Assembly (NCBI GenBank): GCA_016192065.1
Contig: JACPUX010000001.1
Location: 115,818-179,817 of the forward strand
Source of the DNA: Betaproteobacteria bacterium
Lineage (GTDB): Bacteria > Pseudomonadota > Gammaproteobacteria > Burkholderiales > Casimicrobiaceae
Direction of reading: 5' to 3'
DNA length: 64,000 nt
The notes under the pieces were generated by a model. The model did no database searches. It had not been told where the DNA came from and saw nothing but the letters and a program-made list of their open reading frames with translations. Positions 22,905 through 33,080 of this stretch are shown here, in pieces. The position numbers and the translations under genes are program-made. Numbering within the stretch: the stretch's first letter is position 1; each line of letters begins with the position of its first letter.

Positions 22905-23152
22905 GGCGGGGAAAGTGTAACCAGCGGCGTAACACAACAAGAACCATACCAGGCGAACTCGGCGCCCAAGCCGCTGAATTGGCGTAAGTATTCCATGACT
23001 TTGGGGCCAGAGGTGGAAAGCGAGCTTCCATAGCGCAAAGAAACCAGCCAGGGCGACTTCCGGCCACGCGCCTTGCGCTTTCGAGGAGGGGCCGGGGCGT
23101 CTACAATGCTTGCTGTGTGCGCTGCGGCAAAAGCGACGTGAAGGAGGCAAAA

Positions 23153-23779
23153 ATGCTGGAAGGTGTGCAGAATTACCCGGTCTTTCTGTTGGCGGCGCTT
23201 ACTCTTGCCATCATTCCCGGACCCGATACGCTTTATGCCCTCGGCCGAACCCTGGCCGGAGGCCGCCGGGCGGGCCTGTGGTCAGTGGCTGGCATAGGCG
23301 CGGGCTGCCTGGTGCACATCGCGTTCTCCGCCTTGGGGCTCTCGGCGCTCCTGGCCAGTTCGCCCCTGGCCTTTCAGGTGGTCAAATGGCTGGGCGCGGC
23401 CTACCTCGCCTGGCTGGGCGTAGAACTCGTGCGCCATGCGGCGGCACCCGCCGGGGACGTGCCGGCACAGTTGCCGGCCCCAGGCGGACAGATCTTCCGC
23501 CAGGGCTTCGTGACCAATGTGCTCAACCCCAAGGTGGGCCTGTTTTTCATTTCTTTTCTGCCGCAGTTCGTGACCCCCGAAGCCCGCGGGCCGCTGCCTT
23601 TTGCCCTGCTGGGCCTGAGCTTCGTGGGCATTGGTCTGGCGTGGATCATGGTGGTGGTATTCGCCGCCGACCAGGTCACGCAAAGGATGCGCCGCAGTGT
23701 AGCGGTGAGCGTATGGCTCAAGCGCGTCACCGGCACGCTGTTCGTTGGCCTCGCCGCGCGGCTGGCGCTCGATCGCTGA
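23153..23779 (+). CDS. LysE/RhtB-family amino-acid exporter
   Basis: A 208-residue inner-membrane exporter with six hydrophobic segments. The family motif [22 protein letters not shown] is near the N terminus, and [22 protein letters not shown] is in the middle, both hallmarks of RhtB/LysE proteins that expel homoserine lactones, threonine or other amino acids. A strong ribosome site (AAGGAGG) lies seven bases before ATG 23153, which settles the start. It is divergent from hoxQ, and rpiA follows 19 bp downstream. Substrate unknown. Confidence 0.85.
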   Translation: MLEGVQNYPVFLLAALTLAIIPGPDTLYALGRTLAGGRRAGLWSVAGIGAGCLVHIAFSALGLSALLASSPLAFQVVKWLGAAYLAWLGVELVRHAAAPAGDVPAQLPAPGGQIFRQGFVTNVLNPKVGLFFISFLPQFVTPEARGPLPFALLGLSFVGIGLAWIMVVVFAADQVTQRMRRSVAVSVWLKRVTGTLFVGLAARLALDR

Positions 23780-23798
23780 TCGTTTCCGGAAAATCTCG

Positions 23799-24461
23799 AT
23801 GACCCAGGATGAATTGAAGCAAGCCGTTGCCCGAGAGGCCGCCAAGTACGTCGTCGCCGACGCGGTGGTGGGTGTGGGCACCGGTTCGACGGTGAATTTC
23901 TTCATCGACGAACTGGCCAAGATCAAGTCGCGTATCGCTGGCGCCGTTTCCAGTTCCGTGGCGAGCACCGAGAGGCTCAAGCGCCATGGCATCGCGGTGC
24001 TCGATCTGAATGGCGTCGATGAATTGCCGGTGTATGTCGATGGCGCCGACGAAGCGACGCGCCACCTGATGTTGATCAAGGGCGGTGGTGGCGCGCTGAC
24101 GCGCGAGAAGATCGTCGCCGCGGTGGCGAAAAAGTTCGTGTGCATCGCCGACGGCAGCAAGCTCGTCGACGTGCTGGGCAACTTCCCGCTCCCCGTGGAG
24201 GTGATTCCCATGGCCAGGAGTCACGTCGCCCGCCAGCTCATCAAGCTGGGCGGTCGCCCGAAACTGCGCGAGGGTTTCACCACCGACAACGGCAACCTGA
24301 TTCTCGACGTGTTTGGCCTCACCATCATCAATCCGGTGGAACTCGAAGGGCAGTTGAACAACATTGTCGGCATCGTCGAAAACGGTCTTTTCGCGCGGCG
24401 CGGCGCCGACGTGCTTCTTCTGGGCACGGCCGAAGGTGTGCGCACGCTGCAATGGCCCTGA
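23799..24461 (+). CDS. rpiA: Ribose-5-phosphate isomerase A
   Basis: A 220-residue cytosolic enzyme interconverting ribose 5-phosphate and ribulose 5-phosphate in the pentose phosphate pathway. Signature residues are visible: [35 protein letters not shown] and ADGSKLVD. The length is typical. The start MTQDELKQ was chosen over an upstream extension that overlaps the exporter gene. proA follows after 22 bp. Confidence 0.96.
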   Translation: MTQDELKQAVAREAAKYVVADAVVGVGTGSTVNFFIDELAKIKSRIAGAVSSSVASTERLKRHGIAVLDLNGVDELPVYVDGADEATRHLMLIKGGGGALTREKIVAAVAKKFVCIADGSKLVDVLGNFPLPVEVIPMARSHVARQLIKLGGRPKLREGFTTDNGNLILDVFGLTIINPVELEGQLNNIVGIVENGLFARRGADVLLLGTAEGVRTLQWP

Positions 24462-24483
24462 GTCAACCCGCAGGAACAGCACC

Positions 24484-25773
24484 ATGAGCACTTCCACCGC
24501 GAGCGACGCGATTGCCTACATGCACGAACTCGGCCGCCGCGCCCGCGCCGCCTCGCGCGAACTGGCACGCGCCGATACGCGCAAGAAAGACGCCGCACTC
24601 CTCGCCATGGCGAAGGCCATCGAGCGCGAGGAGCAGGCACTGCTCGCGGCCAATGCGCAAGATCTGGCCGCGGCCCGCGCCGCGGGGCTGGATGCGGCCC
24701 TGCTCGACCGCCTGACCCTGAATTCCAAAGGGGTGGCCGCGATGGCCGAAGGCTTGCGGCAAGTGGCGCGGCTGCCCGACCCGGTGGGCGAAATCACCGA
24801 TCTCAAGCTGCGGCCTTCGGGCATCCAGGTGGGCAAGATGCGCGTGCCTCTGGGCGTGATTGGCATCATTTACGAGGCGCGCCCCAATGTCACCGCCGAT
24901 GCCGCAGCCTTATGCCTCAAGGCCGGCAACGCGGCGATTTTGCGGGGCGGTTCCGAAGCGCTGCGCTGCAACCAGGCAATCGCCGCCTGCGTGCGCGAAG
25001 GGCTCGCCGCGGCCGGACTGCCGGAGACCTGCGTGCAAGTGGTCGACACTCCCGATCGCGCCGCCGTCGGTGCACTCATCACCATGCCGGAATTCGTGGA
25101 TGTGATCGTGCCGCGCGGCGGCAAGGGCCTGATCGAGCGCATCAGCCGCGAAGCGCGCGTCCCCGTCATCAAGCACCTCGACGGCATTTGCCATGTCTAC
25201 GTGGACGAGCGCGCCGATCTCGAGATGGCGCTCGCCATCGCCGACAACGCCAAGACGCAGCGTTATGGCACCTGCAACACCATGGAGTCGCTGCTGGTGG
25301 CGCAGGCGGTGGCCTGCTACTTCCTGCCCAAGCTCGGCAAAATCTACGCCGACAAAGGTGTGGAAATGCGTTGTTGCCCCGAGTCGCGCACCATTCTCGA
25401 AGTCGCCGGCATTCCGAAGGTGGTGGCTGCCAGCGAAGCAGATTTCCGCACTGAATTTCTCGCGCCCATCGTGGCCATCAGCACCGTGCCCGGCATCGAC
25501 GAGGCCATCGAGCACATCAATACTTTAGGTTCGCACCACACCGACTGCATCGTCACTGATGACTACGCCCGCGCCCGCCGCTTCCTGCGCGAAGTGGATT
25601 CCGCCTCGGTGATGGTCAACGCCTCGACGCGATTCGCCGACGGCTTCGAATACGGCCTGGGGGCCGAGATCGGCATCTCCACCGACAAGATTCACGCCCG
25701 CGGTCCGGTGGGCCTGGAGGGGCTCACCAGCCAGAAGTGGGTGGTGTTGGGCAGTGGGGAGCTGCGGACTTGA
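24484..25773 (+). CDS. proA: Gamma-glutamyl phosphate reductase
   Basis: A 429-residue NADPH-dependent enzyme making glutamate 5-semialdehyde for proline synthesis. It has the aldehyde-dehydrogenase fold with [34 protein letters not shown], the catalytic Cys in YGTCNTMES, and the C-terminal [14 protein letters not shown]. The length is normal. The start MSTSTASDA was chosen because the longer frame overlaps rpiA. proB is not nearby. Confidence 0.97.
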   Translation: MSTSTASDAIAYMHELGRRARAASRELARADTRKKDAALLAMAKAIEREEQALLAANAQDLAAARAAGLDAALLDRLTLNSKGVAAMAEGLRQVARLPDPVGEITDLKLRPSGIQVGKMRVPLGVIGIIYEARPNVTADAAALCLKAGNAAILRGGSEALRCNQAIAACVREGLAAAGLPETCVQVVDTPDRAAVGALITMPEFVDVIVPRGGKGLIERISREARVPVIKHLDGICHVYVDERADLEMALAIADNAKTQRYGTCNTMESLLVAQAVACYFLPKLGKIYADKGVEMRCCPESRTILEVAGIPKVVAASEADFRTEFLAPIVAISTVPGIDEAIEHINTLGSHHTDCIVTDDYARARRFLREVDSASVMVNASTRFADGFEYGLGAEIGISTDKIHARGPVGLEGLTSQKWVVLGSGELRT

Positions 25774-25827
25774 GCGCGGCGCGTTACGGCTGATCCTAAG
25801 TCATCGTCAATCCGATTGGCACCCAAC

Positions 25828-27087
25828 ATGCCGGAACGAATCGTCGGTGATGAGGCAGGCACCTTGGGACAGGAGCCCCCGCCTGCCCTGCCCGAAAGCC
25901 TCGCCTACCTTCGTGGCGCGAGCCGCTTGGCGGTCGACGCGGTGCTGGGTGTGACGGGCATCGTCGAGAGCATGCACCGCAACATCGCGGGCCTCGCCCC
26001 GGTCGTGGGCGCCTCGCGTCCCGGGCGCAACCGCGGCATCACCGGCATGGTGTACGATGGCGTGCGCGGCGTGACGCGCGCGGTGGGGCTAGGCCTCGAC
26101 GCGGCGCTGGCGAAGCTTTCGCCACTGCTGCGCGGGCGCCACAGTTCGCCGCGCGGCGATGCAGTCCGTGCTGCGCTCAATGGCGTGCTGGGCGACTATT
26201 TGGCCGCATCGGGCAATCCGCTGGCGATTGGCATGCAATTTCGGCAACGAGGTCGCACGCTGACCCTCGAGCGCGAGGCTTTGGAGCGCGAAATCGAGGC
26301 GCCGCGGGATCGTGTGCTACTGCTCGTTCATGGACTGTGCATGAACGATTTGCAATGGCACCGCGAGCGGCACGACCATGGCGAGGCGCTGGCGCGGGAA
26401 CTTGGCTTGACGCCGGTTTACCTTTACTACAACAGCGGGGAACACATCTCCGCGAACGGCCGCGCCCTGGCGCACTTGTTGGAGAACCTGCTGCGCGAGT
26501 GGCCGTTGGAGCTGCGCGAGTTGACGATCTTGGGGCACAGCATGGGCGGCCTGGTGGCGCGCAGCGCGGTCCATTACGCACGGCGCTCGCGCCTGGAATG
26601 GCCCAGGCGCCTCGTCAAGCTGGTCTTTCTGGGCAGCCCGCATCATGGTGCCCCGCTGGAGCGCGCCGGCAACTGGGTGGATGTGCTGGTGGGCATCAGC
26701 CCCTACACCGCGCCCTTCGCTCGGCTCGGAAAAATCCGCAGCGCTGGCGTGAAAGATTTGCGCTACGGCAATCTCCTGGACACCGACTGGCAAGGCCAGG
26801 CCAAGGAGCACACCCATGACCCGCGCGCGCCCCTGCCCCTGCCACGCGGGGTGCGCTGCTACACCCTGGCGGCAAGCCGCGAGACCGACGCCCAGATGCC
26901 CGAACGACGCCTGCCGGGCGACGGCTTGGTGCCGGTAGCCAGCGCCCTGGGCGAGCACCATGACCCGAGCCGAAGCTTGCGTTTCGCGGCGGCGCACCGG
27001 CGTGTCGTGCGCGGTTGTGGCCACCTGGAACTGCTGCATCACCGCGAGGTATATGAACAAATTCAGGCCTGGCTGGAGGAGGCTTGA
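25828..27087 (+). CDS. Alpha/beta-hydrolase, lipase-like
   Basis: About 419 residues. An N-terminal 150-residue region of unclear fold is followed by an alpha/beta-hydrolase core: the oxyanion-hole segment LLLVHGLCMNDLQW, the nucleophile elbow GHSMGGLVARSAVHYA, FLGSPHHGAPLERAGNW, and a late Asp/His region (LPGDGLVPVAS, GCGHLELLHH). This fits PGAP1-like/triacylglycerol lipase relatives. No signal peptide is seen, so the location is likely cytosolic or membrane-associated. A TTG four codons upstream (25816) is an alternative start. Substrate unknown. Confidence 0.8.
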   Translation: MPERIVGDEAGTLGQEPPPALPESLAYLRGASRLAVDAVLGVTGIVESMHRNIAGLAPVVGASRPGRNRGITGMVYDGVRGVTRAVGLGLDAALAKLSPLLRGRHSSPRGDAVRAALNGVLGDYLAASGNPLAIGMQFRQRGRTLTLEREALEREIEAPRDRVLLLVHGLCMNDLQWHRERHDHGEALARELGLTPVYLYYNSGEHISANGRALAHLLENLLREWPLELRELTILGHSMGGLVARSAVHYARRSRLEWPRRLVKLVFLGSPHHGAPLERAGNWVDVLVGISPYTAPFARLGKIRSAGVKDLRYGNLLDTDWQGQAKEHTHDPRAPLPLPRGVRCYTLAASRETDAQMPERRLPGDGLVPVASALGEHHDPSRSLRFAAAHRRVVRGCGHLELLHHREVYEQIQAWLEEA

Positions 27088-27155
27088 GAGCTACCGGATT
27101 CGGCAAGTGCCGCCCGGCGCGAGGCATCCCCGCCAGCGCATGAGGAGCTTGGGGT

Positions 27156-27773
27156 TTGAGCGGCTGTTGTGACCACGATTGCGCCCTGGAACCCCTGCGC
27201 GAGCGCCAGCGCGGTACGCTGCGCGTGGTGCTGGTCATCAATGCGCTGATGTTTTTGGTGATCGTTGCCGCCGCGCTTTACGGCCGCTCCAGCGCCCTTT
27301 TGGCCGACAGCCTCGATAATCTCGGCGATGCACTGACCTACGGCTTGAGCCTTTATGCCGTCGGGCAGGCTGCGGCTACCAAGGCGCGCGTGGCCTTGTT
27401 CAAGGGAGCGTTGATCTTCCTGGCGGCGATGGTGGTGGCGGGCCAGCTCCTCTACCGCCTAGGGGTGCCGAGTGTGCCCATCTTCGAAGTGATGGGCGTA
27501 TTCAGCCTGCTCGGCTTGGCCGCCAATTCGGCTTGCCTGTTCCTGCTCTGGCGCCACCGTCATGAAGACGTGAACATGGCTTCGGTATGGGAGTGCTCGC
27601 GCAACGACATCGCCTCGAATTTGTCGGTCTTCGTGGCGGCCGGGGCGGTGTGGCTGACCGGATCGGCCTGGCCGGATCGGGTGGTCGCGCTGGGGCTCCT
27701 GGTGCTGCTCCTGAGTTCATCGCTAAGGGTGCTGCGCGCGGCAAGCCGCGAGCTTGCCGCGGCGAAGGCTTGA
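27156..27773 (+). CDS. Short CDF-type cation transporter
   Basis: A 205-residue membrane protein with about six hydrophobic spans. The TM2 site reads ADSLDNLGDALTYG (Asp51, Asp54, Asp58), as in cation diffusion facilitators. The TM5 region has RNDIASNLSVF, with Asn155 where many members have Asp. The N terminus SGCCDHDC is rich in Cys/His and may bind metal. Usual CDF proteins carry a C-terminal cytoplasmic domain of about 90 residues; here the protein ends right after TM6. The start appears to be TTG at 27156 with GAGGAG upstream. Probably a Zn/Co/Cd exporter; substrate is inference. Confidence 0.75.
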   Translation: MSGCCDHDCALEPLRERQRGTLRVVLVINALMFLVIVAAALYGRSSALLADSLDNLGDALTYGLSLYAVGQAAATKARVALFKGALIFLAAMVVAGQLLYRLGVPSVPIFEVMGVFSLLGLAANSACLFLLWRHRHEDVNMASVWECSRNDIASNLSVFVAAGAVWLTGSAWPDRVVALGLLVLLLSSSLRVLRAASRELAAAKA

Positions 27774-27882
27774 ACCTGGACACCTCGGTTGACCGCTCAT
27801 CGATTCGGGTCCAGTCAGGCTGGACAAAGTCTGCGGGGTGGGTCTGGATCATCACCTCATGGGTGAGCACGCTGCACACCCG

Positions 27883-28830
27883 CTACGGAACGTTCAAGAC
27901 CCCATGCGCCTGTTGATCGGCGTGGTAGCTCGATCGGACCATGGCACCGACGGCGGCGTGCTTGAACCCCAGTGCCAGAGCTTGCTGTTCGAACTCTCGA
28001 AAGCGCGCCGGTGTGACATAGCGCAGCACCGGCAGGTGCCCGGCCGAGGGCTGCAAATATTGCCCCAGAGTGAGCATGTCCACCTCATGGGCGCGCAGGT
28101 CGCTCAGGGTGGCCAGAATTTCTTCGTCGGTCTCGCCCAAGCCCACCATCAGGCCGGACTTGGTGGTGATGCCGGGATAGCGCTCGCGAAATCGTTGCAG
28201 CAAAGCCAGCGAATGGACATAGTCGGCCCCGGGTCGCGCCTGGCGATAGAGCCGCGGCACGGTTTCAAGGTTGTGGTTGAAGACATCGGGCAGGGCTTCA
28301 CCCAGCACTTCGAGGGCCAGGTCCACGCGGCCGCGAAAATCGGGCACCAGGATTTCGATACGTGTGCCAGGCGAACTTTGTCTCAATTCCCGCACGCAAT
28401 CGCGAAAATGCGCGGCACCCCCGTCGCGCAGGTCGTCGCGGTCGACGCTGGTGATCACCACGTAGGACAGGCGCATCGCCGCCACCGTGGCGGCAAGCGC
28501 TTGGGGCTCCTGCGGATCGAGCGGCAGCGGCCGGCCGTGCCCGACATCACAGAAAGGGCAACGCCGGGTGCAGATGTCGCCCATGATCATGAAGGTGGCG
28601 GTACCGCGGCTGAAGCACTCGCCGATGTTGGGGCAAGAAGCCTCCTCGCAAACCGTGTGCAAATGGTGCTCGCGCAAAGTGCGCTTGATTTCCTGGAACC
28701 GCGCTCCTGAACCGGCCTTGACGCGAATCCACTCGGGTTTCTTGAGCCGTTCCGCGGGAACGATCTTCACCGGGATGCGCGCAGTCTTGGCCTCGCCTTT
28801 TTGTTTGAGGCCGGCGGATTTTTCAGTCAT
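27883..28830 (-). CDS. lipA: Lipoyl synthase
   Basis: A 315-residue radical-SAM enzyme that inserts two sulfurs into protein-bound octanoate. Two cluster motifs are visible: the auxiliary cluster [12 protein letters not shown] and the radical-[14 protein letters not shown]-terminal RSSYHAD is also typical. It is downstream of lipB and converges with the CDF gene. Normal length. Confidence 0.97.
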   Translation of the reverse strand: MTEKSAGLKQKGEAKTARIPVKIVPAERLKKPEWIRVKAGSGARFQEIKRTLREHHLHTVCEEASCPNIGECFSRGTATFMIMGDICTRRCPFCDVGHGRPLPLDPQEPQALAATVAAMRLSYVVITSVDRDDLRDGGAAHFRDCVRELRQSSPGTRIEILVPDFRGRVDLALEVLGEALPDVFNHNLETVPRLYRQARPGADYVHSLALLQRFRERYPGITTKSGLMVGLGETDEEILATLSDLRAHEVDMLTLGQYLQPSAGHLPVLRYVTPARFREFEQQALALGFKHAAVGAMVRSSYHADQQAHGVLNVP

Positions 28831-28860
28831 GGGGTCTTGGGGCTCGCGCGCGGCGCGCCG

Positions 28861-29547
28861 TCAGTAGAGGTTCTTGAGGAGTTTCTTCAGCAGTTGTTCG
28901 GCGATGTGCGGCAGGTCGGGCTCGATGCCGAGGTCTTTGAGCTGGGTGACGGCCAGGCCTTCGTAGCCGCAAGGATTGATCGCCGCGAAGGGTTTGAGGT
29001 CCATGTCGACGTTGAGCGCAAGACCATGGTAGGTGCAGCCGCGCTTGACGCGTAGCCCCAGCGCCGCGATCTTGGCCTCGTGGACATAGACGCCGGGAGC
29101 GTCTTCCCGCGCTTGCGCGGCAACACCGAAATTGGCCAGCAATTCTATCACGGCATGCTCCATGCGCCGCACCAGGTCTCGCACACCGAGGTGCAGGCGC
29201 TTGAGATCCAGGAGCAGGTAGACCACCAGTTGCCCCGGCCCGTGGTAGGTGATCTGGCCGCCGCGATCGACCTTGATCACGGGAATGCCCAGGTCGTGCA
29301 GCAAGTGTTCGGGTTTGCCGTTGAGTCCCAGGGTGAAGATCGGCGGATGCTGCAGGAGCCAGATCTGGTCCGGAGTGTTTTCCTGCCGCAGCTCGGTGAA
29401 GCGCTGCATGGCCTTGAGCGCGGGTTCGTATTCGACCACGCTAAAGCGCTTGATCACCGGCTCGGGAAGAGGGCCATGCTTGGTACGAGCCTCGGCTTCG
29501 ACGTCGCTGAAATCGGCGTGGCCGCTCCTGACCTGGTGGGTGCGCAT
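28861..29547 (-). CDS. lipB: Octanoyl-ACP:protein octanoyltransferase
   Basis: A 228-residue enzyme that moves octanoate from ACP to lipoyl domains, the step before LipA. It shows IWLLQHPPIFTLGLNGKPEH, RGGQITYHGPGQLVVYLLLD, KRGCTYHGLALNVDMDL and INPCGYEGLAVTQL, with the catalytic Cys in the last motif. The start ATG at 29547 overlaps the stop of the upstream DUF493 gene (TGATG); a GTG one codon earlier is possible. Confidence 0.96.
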   Translation of the reverse strand: MRTHQVRSGHADFSDVEAEARTKHGPLPEPVIKRFSVVEYEPALKAMQRFTELRQENTPDQIWLLQHPPIFTLGLNGKPEHLLHDLGIPVIKVDRGGQITYHGPGQLVVYLLLDLKRLHLGVRDLVRRMEHAVIELLANFGVAAQAREDAPGVYVHEAKIAALGLRVKRGCTYHGLALNVDMDLKPFAAINPCGYEGLAVTQLKDLGIEPDLPHIAEQLLKKLLKNLY

Positions 29548-29807
29548 CACAGCACCATGACCACGCCGGGATGGCGGGTGAGCGCCTGGTAGAGCGCGTC
29601 GAGCTGCGCCTGCGAGGTGGCGCGTAGGGTGCAGGTGAGACTCAGATATTTCCCTTCGCGGCTGGGGCGGATGTGCATCTGCGAGCTTTCGAAGTCGGGG
29701 GCGTATTGCAGCACCAACTCCAGGACTTCCTGAGCGAACCCCGGCTGAGTGCGGCCGAGCACTTTGACCGGGAAATCGAGAGGGAATTCAAGCAGGGTTT
29801 GGGTCAC
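29547..29807 (-). CDS. ybeD: YbeD-family (DUF493) small protein
   Basis: An 86-residue protein of the DUF493/YbeD family, which sits beside lipB in many proteobacteria. Visible features: FPLDFPVKVLG, a central acidic helix, and SREGKYLSLTCTLRATSQAQLDALY, giving a ferredoxin-like alpha/beta fold. Its function is unresolved; linkage to lipoate synthesis is by position. It overlaps lipB by one base. Confidence 0.85.
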   Translation of the reverse strand: MTQTLLEFPLDFPVKVLGRTQPGFAQEVLELVLQYAPDFESSQMHIRPSREGKYLSLTCTLRATSQAQLDALYQALTRHPGVVMVL

Positions 29808-29970
29808 GCGAAGACCTTGACGGCGCCGGGTTGGGTTTATGGGACCACAGTGCGGGCCGATGGGGCAAGCCTCTGTAGCGCGGCCTCATCCAGTCTCGTG
29901 TTGCGGTTGGCGGGGTGCATCGCGTGACCGGCGCCCTACCCCAACCTTGCGCCATGGCGCGGCCCCGCGC

Positions 29971-31374
29971 TTAGGCCTTGTCCGCATCGATCCCTAGTTC
30001 CTGGATCTTGCGCGTCAAGGTGTTGCGCCCCCAGCCCAGCCAGTGCGCCGCTTCGATGCGCCGCCCGCCGGTATGTTGCAGTGCGCGCAGAATAAGGGTG
30101 CTTTCGAATTCGCGCTGCAGGCGGTCGCCCACGGCTTCTTCGCCGCGAGTGAGCGCCTGGGCGACTTCACGGTCGAGGGCCTGATGCCAGTTGGCGCTGG
30201 TGGAGGTTTCCGCCAGTGCGGGGGTCTCTTTGAGCTCGGGCGGGAGGTCGGCGGGCTCGATCACTTGTCCGGGCGCCATCACCGTCAGCCAGTGGCAAAC
30301 GTTTTCCAGTTGCCGTACGTTGCCCGGAAAAGGGAACCGCAGTAGGGCTTTCAATCCGGCCTCGGCGAACTGCTTGGGCTCAACGCTGAGATCCTGGGCG
30401 CTCTTGCGTAGGAAGTGGCGCGCCAGCAAGGCGATGTCCTCGACCCGCTCGCGCAGGGGTGGCAAGCGCAAGCGCACGACGTTGAGGCGATGCATGAGGT
30501 CCTCGCGAAAGAGCCCTTGACGGACGCGGTCCTCGAGGTTCTGATGGGTCGCGGCGATGATCCGCACGTTGGACTTCAAGGGCTGGTGCCCGCCAACGCG
30601 GTAATATTCGCCGTCGGCCAATACCCGCAGCAAGCGCACTTGCAGATCGGGCGGCATATCGCCGATTTCGTCCAGGAAAAGGGTGCCACCTTCGGCTTGC
30701 TCGAAACGCCCGCGCCTGGCTGCCTGCGCCCCAGTGAAGGCACCGCGCTCATGGCCAAAGAGCTCGGACTCCAGGAGATCCTTCGGAATCGCCGCGGTAT
30801 TGATCGCGATGAATGGACCGGCGGCACGCGGGCTGTGCCTATGCAGCGCCCGCGCCACCAGTTCCTTGCCCGTACCCGACTCGCCGGTGATGAGCACCGT
30901 CGCGGCCGATTGCGAAAGCCTGCCGATGGCGCGAAACACATCTTGCATGGCGGCGGCCTGACCGAGGATTTCCGGGGCACCCGCGGCGGCACCGGCGCTA
31001 TCCGCAGGCACTTTGGACTCGGCGCTGGCGCGGCGAATCAGCGCCACGGCATGATCGACATCGAAGGGCTTGGGCAGATATTCGAAAGCGCCACCCTGGA
31101 AGGCTGCCACCGCGCTGTCGAGGTCGGAATAGGCGGTCATGATGATGACCGGAATTTCCGGGTAGCGCTCTTTCACTTTCTCCAGCAGCAGCAGCCCGGA
31201 ATCGCCGGACATGCGGATGTCGCTGACCAGCACCTGCGGTTGGCTCTGGTTCAATGCCTGCAAGACATCAAAGGCGGTGGAAAAGCTGCGGAACGGGATT
31301 TCCTCTCGGGCCAGCGCTTTTTCCAGCACCCAGCGAATTGAACGGTCGTCGTCGACGATCCATATCGGTTTCAT
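29971..31374 (-). CDS. ntrC: Nitrogen regulation response regulator NtrC
   Basis: A 467-residue sigma-54 activator (NRI). Receiver domain with IWIVDDDRSIRWVLEKAL and phosphoacceptor Asp in VLVSDIRMS. AAA+ domain with GESGTGKE, the sigma-54-contacting GAFTGA and DEIGDM. C-terminal Fis-type HTH (RRIEAAHWLGWGRNTLTRKI). Phosphorylated by NtrB under nitrogen limitation, it binds enhancer sites such as those upstream of glnA here. The start overlaps the ntrB stop (ATGA). Confidence 0.97.
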   Translation of the reverse strand: MKPIWIVDDDRSIRWVLEKALAREEIPFRSFSTAFDVLQALNQSQPQVLVSDIRMSGDSGLLLLEKVKERYPEIPVIIMTAYSDLDSAVAAFQGGAFEYLPKPFDVDHAVALIRRASAESKVPADSAGAAAGAPEILGQAAAMQDVFRAIGRLSQSAATVLITGESGTGKELVARALHRHSPRAAGPFIAINTAAIPKDLLESELFGHERGAFTGAQAARRGRFEQAEGGTLFLDEIGDMPPDLQVRLLRVLADGEYYRVGGHQPLKSNVRIIAATHQNLEDRVRQGLFREDLMHRLNVVRLRLPPLRERVEDIALLARHFLRKSAQDLSVEPKQFAEAGLKALLRFPFPGNVRQLENVCHWLTVMAPGQVIEPADLPPELKETPALAETSTSANWHQALDREVAQALTRGEEAVGDRLQREFESTLILRALQHTGGRRIEAAHWLGWGRNTLTRKIQELGIDADKA

Positions 31375-32453
31375 GGCGTATGTCCGTTCAGGTTTGGCGT
31401 CGCGTTGATCGGCAGCATGATGGTAAAGACCGTGTGTCCCGGCGCGCTGGTGCACTCAATAGTGCCTTGATGTTGCGCGACGAAGGTCTGGGCGATGGTC
31501 AAGCCCAGGCCGGTGCCGCCCTCCCGCGCGGAGACCAGCGGATAGAAGATTCGCCCGAGCAAGTCCTCGGGTACCCCTGGCCCGTCATCTTCGATGGCCA
31601 GCGCAAGCGCCAAGCGATGGCGCTTGCGGGCGAGTGTCACCTGACGGGCAACCCGGGTCACCAGCCGAATTTCTCCCTGACCCTGACAGGCCTGGGCAGC
31701 ATTGCGTAGGACATTGAGCACGGCCTGTAGGATCTGCTCCGGATCACACTCGAGCTCGGGTAGGCTGATATCGTAATCGGTAACGATCCGGATGCCCTGA
31801 GGGTATTCAGCAAGGATCAAGCTACGCACGCGCGCCAGAATTTCGTGAATATTGGTCAAGCGGAAGTTCGGCAGACGATGGGGCGTGAGCAGGCGGTTCA
31901 CCAGGGCTTGCAGGCGATCGGCCTCGCTGATGATGACCTGGGTGTATTCCGCCAGCTGCGGCTGGGAGAGTTCATGTTCCAGCAACTGCGCTGCGCCGCG
32001 GATGCCGCCCAGCGGGTTCTTGATCTCATGCGCGAGATTGCGGATCAGCTCCCGATTGGCCTGCTGCTGTTCGAGTAGGCGCTCCTCGCGCGCGATGCGC
32101 AACTGCCGGTCGATGTGCCGCAGCTCGACCAGCAGCGCCGCGCGCCCCTGTTCGAGCGGTGTGATGGTGCAGGATAAATGCAGGCGCTGTCGCCCCTGCA
32201 CGGCGATTTCGAGCTCCTGTTCGGTGAAGCTGCCACGGCTCTGCAGGGCCTTGTCGATGGCCTGCATCAGCGGTCCGGCGTCGCTAAAGAGCACTGCCAG
32301 GGGTTGTCCGAGCAGTTGCTTCTTGGATACTTCGAACAGGTTTTCAGCCGCGGGATTGGCGTAATGGATCGCCAAGTCGCGTTCCAGCAGCAGCACGGCC
32401 GTGGCCAGCAATTCCAGGCCGGAAAAGGATTGGGGGTTGCGACTCGCGCTCAT
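31371..32453 (-). CDS. ntrB: Nitrogen regulation sensor kinase NtrB
   Basis: A 360-residue cytoplasmic histidine kinase/phosphatase (NRII) for NtrC. A PAS domain (about residues 15-120; AIHYANPAAENLF) is followed by the H-box RNLAHEIKNPLGGIRGAAQL and an ATPase domain (NVLRNAAQA, DDGPGVP, GGTGLGLTIAQTF). The ATG at 32453 was preferred to a GTG four codons upstream because a purine-rich site (GGAAGGGG) then lies at usable distance. It follows the DUF4124 gene by 42 bp. Confidence 0.95.
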   Translation of the reverse strand: MSASRNPQSFSGLELLATAVLLLERDLAIHYANPAAENLFEVSKKQLLGQPLAVLFSDAGPLMQAIDKALQSRGSFTEQELEIAVQGRQRLHLSCTITPLEQGRAALLVELRHIDRQLRIAREERLLEQQQANRELIRNLAHEIKNPLGGIRGAAQLLEHELSQPQLAEYTQVIISEADRLQALVNRLLTPHRLPNFRLTNIHEILARVRSLILAEYPQGIRIVTDYDISLPELECDPEQILQAVLNVLRNAAQACQGQGEIRLVTRVARQVTLARKRHRLALALAIEDDGPGVPEDLLGRIFYPLVSAREGGTGLGLTIAQTFVAQHQGTIECTSAPGHTVFTIMLPINATPNLNGHTP

Positions 32454-32495
32454 GGTCAGGTCCACCCCTTCCGCATAAGCAATAAGCGCGCCCGG

Positions 32496-32996
32496 CTACT
32501 TGAACTTCGCCAATTCCTGTTTCAGCGCGTCCACGTTCTTTTCATGCACAGCGAGGTTCTGCTTGAGTTTCGCCACCCGCTCGCGGTACTTGACTTCGTT
32601 GCCCTGCTCTTCCGGCACGCGCTCCGGCACACCGTTGCGATAGGCTTTGCGCGCCTCGGTGAGGAGCTTCTCTTCGCTGGCCAGTTCTTCATCGAGGATC
32701 TTGCGGCGCATGTCGTCGCGGTTGCGCTGCGTTCCGGCATCAACTTTGGGAAATCCGGCGGGACTGGGATTGTGGCGCGCGCTCTTCCCGCCGGAGCTGC
32801 CCGGATCGAGGGTGACGTCGCAAGAAAGCCGCTTGGCGCCTTTCACCGGCAGATTGGAATAGATCACCCGGCCTTCGCTGTCGACATACTTGCAAATGTC
32901 CGCCCAAGCCGCACCCGCGAACGCGTAGATGACCAAGGCAGGGCCGAGGATCAGGCGCCGGCGTCCTGGCAGCACACGGAATCGGTTTCGCTTCAT
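32496..32996 (-). CDS. DUF4124-domain secreted protein
   Basis: A 166-residue protein with an N-terminal hydrophobic export signal (LILGPALVIYAFAGAAWA), then a DUF4124 domain (DICKYVDSEGRVIYSNLPVKGAK). The C-terminal half is a charged coiled coil (DEELASEEKLLTEARKAY, KLKQNLAVHEKNVDALKQEL). It lies between glnA and ntrB, a common arrangement in Betaproteobacteria. Function unknown; probably periplasmic. Confidence 0.82.
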   Translation of the reverse strand: MKRNRFRVLPGRRRLILGPALVIYAFAGAAWADICKYVDSEGRVIYSNLPVKGAKRLSCDVTLDPGSSGGKSARHNPSPAGFPKVDAGTQRNRDDMRRKILDEELASEEKLLTEARKAYRNGVPERVPEEQGNEVKYRERVAKLKQNLAVHEKNVDALKQELAKFK

Positions 32997-33028
32997 GGCG
33001 TCGAGTGTAGGTGATTTGTCCGGAAATG

Positions 33029-33054
33029 CAAAAGGGGCGGCAAGCCGCCCCTTT
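33029..33054 (-). terminator. Rho-independent terminator after glnA
   Basis: On the minus strand, AAAGGGGCGG, a CTTG loop and CCGCCCCTTT form a 10-bp stem followed by a T-rich run, 27 bp past the glnA stop and before the DUF4124 gene. It should end the glnA transcript and separate glnA from ntrBC expression, at least partly. Confidence 0.85.
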
Positions 33055-33080
33055 CACAACGCCGGAAGGTGTGCCGCCGC

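Noticed and set aside
23025..23050. Sigma-54-like sequence upstream of hoxQ (TGGCTG...TTTGC on the minus strand)
   Set aside because: The spacing between the GG and GC elements is one base too long and the -24 half is weak, so it was not called.
22905..23150. Upstream extension of the hoxQ frame by 82 codons
   Set aside because: The extension has no recognisable similarity and crosses the promoter region of the divergent exporter gene; the ATG at 22904 fits the family length.
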